Below are positions 10,777 through 20,853 of a stretch of 64,000 nt of DNA, one piece after another. Where the stretch lies: NCBI GenBank assembly GCA_018114805.1, contig CP073042.1, positions 4,402,001 to 4,466,000 of the forward strand. The letters run 5' to 3'. The stretch comes from Candidatus Streptomyces philanthi. Lineage in GTDB: Bacteria; Actinomycetota; Actinomycetes; Streptomycetales; Streptomycetaceae. The position numbers and the translations under genes are program-made. A model generated the notes under the pieces. It was given only the letters and a program-made list of their open reading frames with translations. It did not search any database and was not told the DNA's origin. Every line of letters starts with the position of its first letter. Position 1 is the first letter of the stretch.

Positions 10777-11940
10777 ATGGGCGAGACCGACGTGCGGCGG
10801 GCGCTGGACTGGGCGGTGGCCTAGGGGCGCGTCCCCGGCATCGTCGCCGACATCAGGGACGGTGACCGGAGGTGGTTCGGCGCCGCCGGCGTGGCCGACC
10901 TCGAAACGGGCGCGCCGCGCCGACCGGGCGAGTACGCGCACACCGGCAGCGGCGGCAAGGCGTTCATCGCCACCGTGCTGCTGGCGCTGGCGGCCGAGTC
11001 CAGGCTGAGCATCGACGACCCGGTCAACACCTGGCTGCCGGGCCTCCTCGACCGCAACGGCTACGACGGCGACAGGATCACCATCAGGCACCTGCTTAGC
11101 AACACCGGCGGCCTCTTCTCCACCGGCATGGCGCCGGAGTTAACCAGCAGGTACGCCACCCGTGCCGCGTTCGCGAAGCACCGCTTCGACGCGTTCACCA
11201 CCGAGCGACTGCTCGCCATACGGTGTCGCGGCCGCCGGTCGGCGCCCCCGGCGAGCGCTTCGAGTACTCCAACGGCGGCTTCTACGTCGCCGAGGCCATC
11301 ATCGAGAAGGTCACCGGCAACAGCCTGGCCGAGGAGATCGAACGCCGGGTCGTCCGGCCGCTCGGCCTGACCGGCACCTTCGTACGCTCCGCCCAGGACG
11401 CGCGGTACCCCGACCCGCACCCGCGGGCCGCGGGCCTACTCCACGCTATTTTACAAGGACGGCACCGACCCGGCCGAGGTCACCCCGGAGAACTGGGAGT
11501 CGGCGATGGAGGAACCCGGGCTCGACCCCCTCGACGTCACCGAGTTCGCCACCTCGTGGGCGCCCGCCAACGTCGTCTCCACCACCAGCGACATGATCAG
11601 GTTCGTCGGCGCGCTGGCCTCCGGCACCCTGCTGCCCCCGCAGCAGCACCGCGCGATGTGGACCACGGTCTCCACCGAGGGGGGCAACTGGACGCCACAC
11701 GCCCGGTACGGCCTCGGCGTCTCCGAGTTCGACCGGGCGGTGACGGGCGGCCTGACGCTGCGCGGCGTGGGCGGCAGCTTCTGGGGGTGCCTCTTCTACG
11801 CGGTGGGCACCGCCGACGGCGAGCACACCCTCTCCCTCCAGACCAACACCGAGTGGAAGAGCTGGGACGTGCTCTTCCGGGTCATCGAGGCGGAGTTCGG
11901 CGTCCGCCTCGGCGGGCGAGCGGGCCGCCCGCGAACAGCG
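10777..11940 (+). pseudogene. Serine hydrolase (class C beta-lactamase-like), disrupted
   Basis: The frame starts at ATG 10777 (MGETDVRRALDWAVA) and reads into a TAG at 10822-10824, then RVPGIVADIRDGDRRWFGAAG. The SxxK nucleophile motif is GSGGKAF and the second motif YxN is in EYSNGGFYV. Frameshifts lie near 11215 (after TTERLLAI) and near 11440 (before FYKDGTDPAEVTPENW). The end is not clear: the frame stays open past 11940 into the convergent XRE gene, so a stop may have been lost too. The third motif, usually HxG, reads LRGVGGSFWG and lacks the His. Intact relatives are secreted or cytosolic peptidases and esterases. It lies where glgE and the 5' half of treS would be expected. Confidence 0.75.
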
Positions 11941-11973
11941 CCCCGCGCGCCGCGCCGGGCGGACGCGGCGCGG

Positions 11974-12897
11974 TCAGCGCGTGGCCCGCCCGGCGCCTCG
12001 GGCCGGAGCCGGGTCCGGCTCCCCGCCCGCCGCCGGCGCGTCCGACGTTGCCGGCGCGCCCGGTGCGGTCGCCACGGAACCGGCCAGCAGCCGCAGGCCC
12101 GCGTCCGAGGCCGAGTCCGGCTCCGCGCTGAAGGCCAGCACGCCCTGCCCGTCGGAGTCGGGCAGCCGCAACATCTGGAACGCCAGCTCCAGCGGCCCCA
12201 CCAACGCGTGGTGGAACACCTTCACGCCCCTGGTGCAGCCCCGCACCGGGTGCCGTGACCACAGCGCGGCGAACTCGGTGCTCTTCATCATCAACTCTCG
12301 CATCAGTTCGGCCAGTTGACGATCGTCGGGATGCTCGCCGGCGGCCAGGCGCAGCGAGGAGACCGCGCGCCGCGCCTCGAACTCCCAGTCCGGGTACAGC
12401 TCGCGCACGTGCGGGTCGAGGAAGAGCAGCCGCTGCGTGTTCGGGCGCTCGGCGGGCCGCTCCGGCGCCCCCGCGTCCAGGTGCCCGGCGAGCAGCGCGT
12501 GCCCCAGCGGGTTCCAGGCGAGCACGTCGTACCGCGTGTCGAGCACGAGCGCCGGCACCGCGCCCATCGCCGCGACGAGCTGACGGGTGGCGGGGCGGGC
12601 CGTGGCGGGGCGCGCGGCGGGGCGGCGCGCAGCGCGCCCGGGGCGGGCCAGGTTGCGCATGTGCGCGTGCTCGTCCGGGGTCAGGCGCAGCGCGCGGGCG
12701 AGCGCGTCCAGGACGCCGTTCGACGCATTGCCGCTCTGCCCCTGTTCCAGCCGGGTGTAGTACGCCACGCTCACGCCCGCGAGCTGCGCCAGCTCCTCGC
12801 GGCGCAGTCCCGGCACCCGGCGCTGGCCCCCGTAGGAGACCAGCCCGACGTCGGCGGGCTGGAGCCGGGCGCGGCGGCTGCGCAGGAAGTTTCCCAA
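11974..12897 (-). CDS. XRE-family regulator with MmyB-like ligand domain
   Basis: A 307-residue intact regulator. The N-terminal HTH (about 5-75) contains VPGLRREELAQLAGVSVAYYTRLEQGQ. The C-terminal part (about 100-260) is a PAS-like MmyB ligand-binding domain with VLDTRYDVLAWNPLGHALLA. The tail is Ala/Pro-rich and not conserved. The listed start is TTG (LGNFLRSRR). In relatives the protein begins a few residues earlier, and the matching upstream codon here, at 12913-12915, is ATA where ATG would be expected, so the start may be damaged. A perfect 12-bp inverted repeat lies just upstream and is a plausible autoregulatory operator. Such regulators usually control a neighbouring oxidoreductase or transporter; none is obvious here. 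Confidence 0.88.
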   Translation of the reverse strand: MGNFLRSRRARLQPADVGLVSYGGQRRVPGLRREELAQLAGVSVAYYTRLEQGQSGNASNGVLDALARALRLTPDEHAHMRNLARPGRAARRPAARPATARPATRQLVAAMGAVPALVLDTRYDVLAWNPLGHALLAGHLDAGAPERPAERPNTQRLLFLDPHVRELYPDWEFEARRAVSSLRLAAGEHPDDRQLAELMRELMMKSTEFAALWSRHPVRGCTRGVKVFHHALVGPLELAFQMLRLPDSDGQGVLAFSAEPDSASDAGLRLLAGSVATAPGAPATSDAPAAGGEPDPAPARGAGRATR

Positions 12898-12941
12898 CTC
12901 GGCTGGTGTGTCTATGCCCCCAGTCTCCGTCAGCGCCGCGC

Positions 12942-12974
12942 CCGCTGCCTGCCCCTATCAGTGGCAGGCAGCGG
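12942..12974. promoter_or_regulatory. 12-bp inverted repeat upstream of the XRE gene
   Basis: CCGCTGCCTGCC and its exact complement GGCAGGCAGCGG flank a 9-base spacer, 27-60 bases upstream of the XRE start region. The position fits an operator; it could also affect the glgP leader on the other strand. Confidence 0.5.
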
Positions 12975-13152
12975 CGGGCCCGGCCGGCCGCACGCGCGGG
13001 ACGGGCGCGTGCCCCCGTGGGCGCCTCCGCGCGGGGCGGTGTCACCCGTTCAGGCAGTCGCAGAACGGATAAATAGCGTGTCTGATTACAGAAACGCAGA
13101 AATTTCGTGGATATTGGCGAATCGACTGGGTGGCCGCCGCTACCGTCGGAGC

Positions 13153-15907
13153 GTGAAGGCCATTCGTCGTTTCAAGGTGCGCCCCGTCCTCCCGGACCCC
13201 CTCAGACCGCTCAGCGACCTCGCGCGCAACGTGCGCTGGTCCTGGCGGCACCCCGAGACCCGCGAGCTGTTCCAGGCACTGGACCCGGACGGCTGGCGGG
13301 CCGCGGGCGGCGACCCGGTGCGTCTCCTCGGCTCGGTCCCGGCCGACCGGCTGGCCCGCCTCGCCGCCGACCCCGTCTTCGTACGCCGCCTCGCCGCCGC
13401 CGACGAGCTGCGCGCCTACCTGAGCGGCCCCCGCTGGTACCAACAGCAGGTCGAGCGCCGGTCGGCCGACGGCGGGAGCGGCGACGGCGGGACCGCCGGC
13501 GGCGACGGCCCCGCGTCGGGCGCGCTGCCGCGGGCCATCGCGTACTTCTCGCCCGAGTTCGGCATCACCGCCGCGCTGCCCCAGTACTCCGGCGGCCTCG
13601 GCATCCTCGCCGGCGACCACCTCAAGTCTGCCAGCGACCTCGGCGTACCGCTGATCGGCGTCGGGCTGCTCTACCGTCACGGCTACTTCCGGCAGACCCT
13701 CTCCCGCGACGGCTGGCAGCAGGAGCACTACCCCGTGCTCGACCCGAACGAGCTGCCGCTCACGCTGCTGCGCGAGACGGACGGCCGCCCCGCGCGCGTC
13801 ACCCTCGCGCTGCCGGGCGGGCGCTCGCTGCGCGCGCACGTCTGGCAGGTGGACGTGGGCCGGGTGCCGCTGTTGCTGCTTGACTCCGACGTGGAGGAGA
13901 ACGCGCAACGCGAACGGGACGTCACCGACCGGCTCTACGGCGGCGGCAGCGAACACCGGCTGCTTCAGGAGATGCTGCTCGGCATCGGCGGGGTGCGCGC
14001 CGTGCGCGCGTACTGCGCCCGTACCGGACACGCCGCGCCCGAGGTCTTCCACACCAACGAGGGGCACGCCGGCTTCCTCGGCCTGGAGCGCATCCGCGAA
14101 CTCATCGCCGCCGGCGCCGACTTCGATACCGCCCTGGAGTCCGTGCGCGCCGGCACCGTCTTCACCAGGCACACCCCCGTGCCCGCCGGCATCGACCGCT
14201 TCGACCGCGAGCTGATCGCCCGCCACCTCGGCGACGGCGGCGATCTGGGCGAACTGCCCGTCGAGCGCGTCCTCGCGCTGGGCCGGGAGACCTACCCCGC
14301 GGCGAGGACGGCCTCTTCAACATGGCCGTGATGGGGCTGCGGCTGGCCCAGCGCGCCAACGGCGTCTCCACGCTGCACGGCCAGGTCAGCCGCGAGATGT
14401 TCGCCGGCCTGTGGCCCGGGTTCGACGCCGCCGAGGTGCCCATCACCGCCATCACCAACGGCGTGCACGCCCCGACCTGGGTGGCGCCCGAGGTGGCCGG
14501 GCTCGGCGCGCGGGTCGCCGGGCGCACCGCGACCGACGCCGGCGCCCGACCGGCGGACGCGACGGCGCACACCTCCGACGCGGACCTGTGGGCGCTGCGC
14601 CGCACCCTGCACGAGCGCCTCGTCGTCGAGGTGCGCGAACGCCTCGCCGCCTCCTGGCGGCAGCGCGGCGCCGACCGGGCCGAACTCGGCTGGATCGACG
14701 GCGTCCTCGACCCGGACGTGCTCACCATCGGCTTCGCCCGCCGCGTCCCGGCGTACAAGCGGCTCACCCTGATGCTGCACGACCGGGAGCGGCTCACCGA
14801 GTTGCTGCTGCACCCCGAGCGGCCGGTGCAGATCGTCGTGGCGGGCAAGGCGCACCCGGCCGACGACGGCGGCAAGCGCCTGATCCAGGAGCTGGTCCGG
14901 TTCGCCGACAACCCCCGGGTGCGGCACCTGCTGGTCTTCCTGCCCGACTACGGCATGGCCATGGCCCAGTGCCTGTACCCCGGCTGCGACGTCTGGCTGA
15001 ACAACCCACTGCGCCCACTGGAGGCGTGCGGCACCTCCGGCATGAAGGCCGCCCTCAACGGCTGCCTCAACCTGTCGGTGCGCGACGGCTGGTGGGACGA
15101 GTGGTACGACCCGAACTTCGGCTGGGCCATCCCCATCGCCGACGCCTCGACCGCCGTCGGCGAGTTGGCCGAGGCCGACCAGGACCGCCGCGACGCGCTG
15201 GAGGCCGCGGCCCTCTACGACCTGCTGGCCCACCAGATCACCCCCCCCCGCTTCTACCAGCGCGGCGCCAGCGGCCTGCCCGACCACTGGCTCGCCATGG
15301 TGCGCCGCACCCTGACGACGCTGGGCCCCAGGGTCCTGGCGGGGCGGATGGTGCGCGAGTACGTGGAGAAGCTGTACGTGCCGGCCGCCCGGGCCACCCT
15401 GCGACCAGCGGGCCCGCCGCGCGGGAGCTGGCCCAGTGGAAGGCCCGGGTGCGGGCGGCCTGGCCGGGCGTCGCGGTGGACCACATCAAGGCCGAGAGCG
15501 AGCCACCTGCGGCGACTGCCCCCGCCTCGCCGCCCGCGCCCGCGGCTGCGTCGGGTGAGGGGGAGTGCGCCACGGTCGAGCTGGGCACCACGCTGACGCT
15601 GCGGGTCAGGGTCTCGCTCGGCGACCTGACGCTGGACGACGTCGAGGTGCAGGCGCTGGCCGGCCTGGTGGACGAGGCCGACCGGATCGGCGCCGCCCGC
15701 GCCGTCCCGCTCAAGCCGGTCGGCGGGCCGAGCCTGGAGGGGCACTGGTCGTACGCGGGCCCGCTCGCCCTCGACCGCTCGGGGCCCTACGGCTACATCG
15801 TCCGCGTCCTGCCCTGTCACGAACTCATTTTCAGCGGCGCCGAGTTGGGCCTGGTCGCGGCGCCGACGGAGCGCACCGGCGAGGAGGCCGGGCTGCTGAT
15901 GCGCTGA
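13153..15907 (+). pseudogene. glgP: Alpha-glucan phosphorylase GlgP, two frameshifts
   Basis: GlgP phosphorolyses glycogen or maltodextrins to glucose-1-phosphate, using pyridoxal phosphate. The GTG start (KAIRRFKVRPVLPDPLRPL) has GGAG close upstream. The N-terminal domain is of the short actinobacterial/archaeal type, with IAYFSPEFGITAALPQYSGG and LGILAGDHLKSASDLG. The PLP lysine lies in EACGTSGMKAALNG. Frameshifts are near 14300 (YPAARTASS should read on into GEDGLFNMAVMG) and near 15400 (before ARELAQWKARVRAAWPG). The tail contains a DUF3417-like beta domain ending SGAELGLVAAP. Homologous loci place glgP beside and divergent from glgE-treS-pep2-glgB; here glgE is missing. Confidence 0.88.
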
Positions 15908-15937
15908 GCCGCGCCCGGCGCGCGGTGGACTGGGGCG

Positions 15938-15981
15938 ACGTGGGGCGGGCCCGGGGGAGTGTCCCCGGGCCCGCCCCACGT
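15938..15981. terminator. Very strong hairpin terminator after glgP
   Basis: A perfect 19-bp inverted repeat with a 6-base loop (GAGTGT) lies between the convergent glgP and M4 protease genes, so it can serve both strands. Confidence 0.88.
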
Positions 15982-16027
15982 GCTGGTGCGGTGCCGCGCC
16001 GGGCGGTCGCCGCTGTGCTGTGTCGGG

Positions 16028-17632
16028 TTACTTGACGCCGACGCCGGCCCAGGCCGCGTCCACGCCCTTGACCTCGGCGCCGTCCGCGCTGTACAGGTCG
16101 GTCGCCGCCTTGAGGGTAGCCTCACGCGCGGCGGCGTAGTCCGTGTTGGAGGTCATGTACGTGGTCAGGGCCTTGAACCAGATCTTCTCGGCCTTGTCCC
16201 GGCCGATGCCCTCGACCTAGGAGCCGTCGGCGGTCGGGCTGTCGTACGAGACGCCGTTGATCTCTTTGGCGCCGCTGCCCTCGGAGGCCAGGTAGAACCA
16301 GTGGTTGGCGATGCCGGACGAGTAGTGGACGTCCACGTCGCCGGCGTTCTTGTCCCAGTTGTCGAGCGAGCTGCCGTCCTTGGAGGGCTTGTCCATGTAC
16401 CGCAGCGGGCTGCCGTCGCCACGGATATCGATCTCCTCGCCGATGAGGTAGTCGCCGACGTCCTCGCCGTTGTCGGCGTTGAACTCGACGGCCGTGGCGA
16501 AGATGTCGGAGGTGGCCTAGTTTAGGCCGCCGGACTCGCCGCTGTAGGTGAGGTTGGCGGTGGCCGAGGTGACGCCGTGCGTCATCTCGTGCGCCGCGAC
16601 GTCGATCGAGGTCAGCGGGTGCGTGTTGCCCTCGCCGTCGCCGTAGGTCATGCAGAAGCAGGAGTCCTGCCAGAACGCGTTGGAGTAGTTCTGGCCGTAG
16701 TGCACGTTGGACGTGGCGCCCTGGCCGTCGCCCTTGATGCCGTCCCGACCGTGCACGGACTTGTAGTAGTCCCAGGTCAGGGCGGCGCCGTAGTGCGCGT
16801 CGACGGCGGCGGTTTGGGCGTCCTCCGGCTTGCCGGTGCCCCACTTGTCGTCGTCGGTCAACGCCTCGCCTTGGCCGCCCTGCCCGTTCTTCAGGTCCAG
16901 CGTCTTGTGGCCGCCGCGCTCGCCGTCGGTCAGCGTGTAGCCGCTGCCCTCCTTGGCGGTGCCCAGCTCGACCTCGCCGCTGTACTGGCTGGAGCCGGTG
17001 CCGTTCTTGACGCCCCGGAAGGTGAAGAGTTCCTTGCCGGTGTTGGCGTCGGTGATGACGTGCAGCTCGTTGGGCGTGCTGTCGGCGGCCCAGATCACCT
17101 TGCGGGGCGCCTTGTCGGCCTTGGCCAGCTTAGGCGTCGTTCGGCCCGCGCGGCCTTGATCGGGGCCCGCTCGGCGGCCGACGGGGGCAGCTTCGCCTGG
17201 GTGGAGGCGACCTTGATGGTGGCCTTCGTCGCCTTGGTGACGCCCTTGAGCTTGCCGCCCTTGGATCAGGTCGCCGCCGAGCACCGGGAGGCCGGCGAAG
17301 GTGCGCTCGTAGCGGGTGTGCGTGGTGCCGTCCGCGTCCTTGGATACGTCCTTGACGACCAGCTTCTCCTGCGCGCCGAGCCGCAGCGTCCTCGCGGTCT
17401 CGGCCTTGGTGGCGTCGGCGTCGCGCAGCAACGCGGCCCGCTCGGCAGGGGGGGAGCTTGACGGGCATCGCTCCGCGGTTGGCCATGCTGGACATGGGGG
17501 CGGAGGCGTCGGGGGCGGCGCCGCCGTCGGTGTCGGCGGTGGCGCTGATGGCCTGCACGCCGACGGCGAGCATGGCGACTACGGCGACGAACGCACCGGT
17601 GGCGGCCGTTCGTCGATGGGGGTGCGTCTCAC
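16028..17632 (-). pseudogene. Secreted M4 (thermolysin-family) metalloprotease, disrupted
   Basis: Intact members are secreted zinc endopeptidases with a signal peptide, an FTP/PepSY propeptide and a catalytic domain. A GTG start at 17632 follows AAGGAG. The signal region (GAFVAVVAMLAVGVQAISATA), propeptide (ERTFAGLPVLGGDLI; VIWAADSTPNELHVITDA) and catalytic domain are all visible. The zinc motif HEMTH lies in DVAAHEMTHGVTSA, and the catalytic His in DVHYSSGIANHWFYL. There are at least four frameshifts (near 17622, 17450 in a run of seven G, 17268 and 17135) and two TAG codons. The one at 16517-16519 replaces the Glu of GGLNEATSD, which by thermolysin homology is the third zinc ligand. The other is at 16217-16219, before VEGIGRDKAEKIW. 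Confidence 0.9.
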
Positions 17633-18300
17633 GCGGAACTCCTTCTACTGCCGCCGCGGTGGCGATGGCCCGGGATGACCGGGCGGCTGGGTGGTCGCCC
17701 GGGCAGAGCGAAGCGAGCTGAACAGCGCGTGGGGGGGACGGTGCGACATGGGGGCCGGGCGCGCTGGCACAGCGCTCCTGGCGCCGCCCGGGGAGCGGTG
17801 ACGTGGGCGGGGCGCGGTGGCGACGTGCTATTGCGGGGACAGCGCGTGGCCCGATGTGCCGGACACGTGAGGAGCCACCGTCGCGCGGCGAGGTGCTGTG
17901 GGGGAACCATGTGGCGGACGAGGGGAAGAATGCCATCACGACGATGTACATGTCAGGGTCCCGTCGGAAAGTTGTCCAAAACCGTCCGTTGACGAAACGG
18001 AGACGTCCGTATAGCAGATGTCGGGGCCGTCCTGACCCCCGCCCGGTGGCCCGCCGCCGCGCACCGGCGCACCCCGTGTCCCGGCGCGGGGTCCGCACGG
18101 CGCGGCGGCCGCGGCGGCGCCGGGGCGGGCGCCGGCGACCCCACGGCGGTTGCACCGACGACCGTCACGGGCAAGCCGGGCGCGCACCCCAGGTCACGCC
18201 CGACCCCCTGGGCCACCCGCGCCACCCGGGCCCGCGCCGCGCGCCGCGAACCGGGCGCAGCGACCGCTCGTGGCCGGGGCGGTTTCCGTACGATCATGAG
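17633..18300. other. Intergenic region between protease and DinB genes
   Basis: 668 bases without a supported gene; the open frames here look like composition artefacts. A TTGACG at 17989 and a TATAGC at 18010 point toward the DinB gene, but with a 15-base spacing, which is short for a sigma-70-type promoter. Confidence 0.4.
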
Positions 18301-18828
18301 ATGACGAACCCCGCTGACGGGCTCGACGAACCGCCCAAGTCCCTCACCGACCAGCGCGTGCTCCTCGACGGCTACCTCGACGCCTACCGCGACGCGCTGC
18401 ACCGCAAGCTGGACGGCCTCAGCGAGCGGGAACTGCGCACCAGCCGGCTGCCCTCCGGCTGGACGCCGCTGCAACTGGTCAAGCACCTGACCCACGTCGA
18501 ACTGCGCTGGCTGGTCTGGGGCTTCTGCGGCACGACGATGACCGAGCGGCGCGCCTCGGGAGACCGGGGGCCGGGCGACCGCTGGCACGTCGCCGAGGAC
18601 GAGAGCCCGGCCGACGTGCTGGCCGAGCACCGCCACCAGTGCGCGCGCTCGCGCGAGATCGCCGCCGGCGTGCCGGCCGAGCGCCGCGCGAGCCTCGGTG
18701 GCCGGTTCTCGACGGAGGAGGCGCCGACGCTCGGTTGGATCCTCTTCCACCTTCTCCAGGAGTACGCCCGCCACCTCGGCCACCTCGACGTGGCCCGCGA
18801 GTTGGCGGACGGCCGCACGGGCGAGTGA
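18301..18828 (+). CDS. DinB/DUF664-family protein
   Basis: A 175-residue intact protein of the DinB-like four-helix-bundle superfamily, many actinobacterial members of which are mycothiol-dependent metal-binding transferases. The conserved core is HRKLDGLSERELRTS, TPLQLVKHLTHVELRWLVWG and, near the end, LFHLLQEYARHLGHLDVARE. The His in VKHLTHVE and those of YARHLGHLD are the likely metal ligands by family analogy. It stands alone between a terminator and a long intergenic region, so context does not indicate a substrate. Confidence 0.88.
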   Translation: MTNPADGLDEPPKSLTDQRVLLDGYLDAYRDALHRKLDGLSERELRTSRLPSGWTPLQLVKHLTHVELRWLVWGFCGTTMTERRASGDRGPGDRWHVAEDESPADVLAEHRHQCARSREIAAGVPAERRASLGGRFSTEEAPTLGWILFHLLQEYARHLGHLDVARELADGRTGE

Positions 18829-18871
18829 GCGCGCCGGGACGCACGGCCGGCGGAGGCTGAAAACGACACAG

Positions 18872-18913
18872 CGGCGGGGTGTGAGCCGGCCGCATCCGAC
18901 TCACACCCCGCCG
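18872..18913. terminator. Hairpin terminator between DinB and DUF4232 genes
   Basis: A perfect 14-bp inverted repeat (CGGCGGGGTGTGAG with its complement, 14-base loop) lies between two convergent genes. Confidence 0.78.
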
Positions 18914-19114
18914 TCCCACGGCGGCCCGCTCCCGATGGTCCCCAGCCCACTGCTGGCCGGTCACGGTCCGCCGCCTACCCCGCGCACCGCCGCGTTCGCG
19001 CGCCGTCCACGCCGCCGGTTTCGGTGGTACCGGTTCGACGCGCGGCGCGAGGCGGCCGACGCCGTGGTGGGCGGGGTCACCCCCGCTCATCACCGGCGCC
19101 CGCGCGGGGCGCGC

Positions 19115-19858
19115 TCAGAAGTCGTACGGCTTGGCGGTGTTCCAGTTCGTCACGTCCGCGCTGGACCAGGTGAACTTCGAGACCGCGCCCTTGCTGGTGA
19201 AGGCGTTCAGCTCGACGGCCGGGCTGGTGTCGCCGCCCTGGTCGCGCAGCGCGAGCGACAGCTCCGTGGAGGTGCGCTTCTTCTCGCCGTCGGCGAAGAG
19301 GTCGACGGCCGAGTAGACCTTGGCGCCGGGCTTCAGGGTGATGCGGGCGGTGCCGCCGGGGGCGTCCTTCTTCGAGTGCGGCAGCACGTTCACCGTGTCG
19401 CCGAGCATGACGGAGGGGGACGCGGTGACCCAGCACGGCTTGGAGTCGGCGTTCATCGCCGTCACCAGCAGGTGCTCACCGAGCTGCTTGGGGAACCGGT
19501 GCAGCACGTCGTACGAGATCTCGTCGCCCGAGCACTGCCGGACACTGGTGCTTGTGGCCCGCGGCGCGGGCTTCTTCTTGGCGACCGCGACGGTCTTCTG
19601 GGTGCTGGTCACGGTCTTGGCGCTCGCCACGGTAACCTGGTGGCCGGCGGCCGCGGGTGCGGCGCCCTTGCGCGCGATTACCTGGCCGGTTGCCTGCTCC
19701 ACGCTCGTGGTGCTGGTATACGGCGCGGCGTGGGCCACGGTGCCGGTGCGGGTCTGGGTGCCGCTGTCGGTGGCCGAGTTGGCGTAGGCGGTGAAGCCGA
19801 GGGCGAGGGCGGTGGTGGCTCCGGCGACGGCGGCGATGCGGATGCGAGAGGTGCTCAT
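19115..19858 (-). CDS. Secreted DUF4232 protein
   Basis: A 247-residue exported protein. It has a signal peptide (IRIAAVAGATTALALGFTAYA), a Thr/Ser/Lys-rich linker to about residue 105, and then a DUF4232-type beta-sandwich domain from about 107 (RQCSGDEISYDVLHRF) to the end. The two Cys residues, in RQCSGD and KPCWVTA, could form its one disulfide. The function of DUF4232 is not known; members are common in streptomycete secretomes. A G-rich ribosome binding site precedes the ATG. It is intact and appears monocistronic, converging on the DinB gene. Confidence 0.82.
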   Translation of the reverse strand: MSTSRIRIAAVAGATTALALGFTAYANSATDSGTQTRTGTVAHAAPYTSTTSVEQATGQVIARKGAAPAAAGHQVTVASAKTVTSTQKTVAVAKKKPAPRATSTSVRQCSGDEISYDVLHRFPKQLGEHLLVTAMNADSKPCWVTASPSVMLGDTVNVLPHSKKDAPGGTARITLKPGAKVYSAVDLFADGEKKRTSTELSLALRDQGGDTSPAVELNAFTSKGAVSKFTWSSADVTNWNTAKPYDF

Positions 19859-20046
19859 GACGGGGGTCCCCCTGTTGTGCTGGTTCGGATTCAGCGGTGG
19901 TCATCTCCGCTGTTGACACCACTGTGTCGGGGGCCGCTGCCGCTTCGCTTACGCACGGCTGTCGTCTCGCTGACGTGCTGCTTCGAGCGGGAAACGGGGT
20001 GGCTAACGCGCCCGGGCGGCCGTGGCGGCCCGCGCGCGTCCGCCGC

Positions 20047-20661
20047 TCACACCGCCGGCAGCGCGCGGGCGTGCGCGGCGGCCAGCGCGACCCGCGCGGC
20101 CCGGTCCGCGGTGCCCTCGTCGACCGGCTCGCCCGTGCACACCAGCCGGAAGTAGATCGGCGCGGCGAGGGTCTTGAGGAGTTCGGCGGGCTCGGTCTCC
20201 GCGGGGAGTTCGCCGCGCTCCACGGCGCGGGTGACCACGGGCTCCGCCCGCCGGAACCGGTCGTCGAAGAGCGCGCGCTTGACGTCGGCGAGCCGGGGGA
20301 GGCGGGCGGCCTCCGCGAGCACGGTGGTGATCAGGGCGCGCCCCGCCTGCGTGGACACGCTGGCCACGAGCGCCTGGGCCAGCGCGCGCAGGTCGCCGGC
20401 CACCGACCCGGTGTCCGGTATCGGAATGTCGGTAGCGAAATGGCTGGTCAGCGCGTCGACGACCAGGCTGGGCGCGTCCTTCCAGTTCCGGTAGACCGTC
20501 GTCTTGTGCACGCCGGCCCGCTGGGCGACGCCCTCGACGGTCAGCCCCGCGTACCCGGTCGTCGCGAGTTCGGCGAGGGTCGCCGCCAGCACGGCGGTGC
20601 GCATCTTGTTGCCGCGTCCGACGGCGGGGACGCGCCCGGTGGGCGTGGCGGCGGACTCCAT
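20047..20661 (-). CDS. TetR-family repressor
   Basis: A 204-residue TetR regulator, start ATG at 20661 (MESAATPTG) with GGGAG six bases upstream; the frame is open a little further but without a ribosome binding site. The N-terminal HTH reads YAGLTVEGVAQRAGVHKTTVYRNW. The C-terminal domain resembles the TetR_C_11 type. It is divergent from an SDR dehydrogenase, and the gap holds a perfect palindrome built on TTGCGA together with a related TTGCAAC/GTTGCGT pair by its own start codon. It therefore probably represses itself and the SDR gene. The ligand is unknown. The gene is intact. Confidence 0.9.
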   Translation of the reverse strand: MESAATPTGRVPAVGRGNKMRTAVLAATLAELATTGYAGLTVEGVAQRAGVHKTTVYRNWKDAPSLVVDALTSHFATDIPIPDTGSVAGDLRALAQALVASVSTQAGRALITTVLAEAARLPRLADVKRALFDDRFRRAEPVVTRAVERGELPAETEPAELLKTLAAPIYFRLVCTGEPVDEGTADRAARVALAAAHARALPAV

Positions 20662-20709
20662 TGCAACTCCCTGTTGCGTTGACGGTGGATGGTGCGACAG
20701 GATCAAGCT

Positions 20710-20730
20710 ATCGCAACTTCAAGTTGCGAT
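20710..20730. promoter_or_regulatory. TetR operator, perfect palindrome
   Basis: ATCGCAACTT and AAGTTGCGAT form a perfect 10-bp inverted repeat around one base, in the gap between the divergent TetR and SDR genes. A weaker related repeat (TTGCAAC-N5-GTTGCGT) lies just upstream of the TetR start. Both share the core GCAAC. Confidence 0.75.
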
Positions 20731-20853
20731 GCGGCCGTGCCGTGCTGTGCCGTGTCGTGCTGTGCCCTGTCACGCGGCGCCGCGTCACGCCGTACCGCGC
20801 TGCCGTACGCGCGACCGCCACCTCCGCCCTCCCCGCCCCCGGAATCGAGGCCC

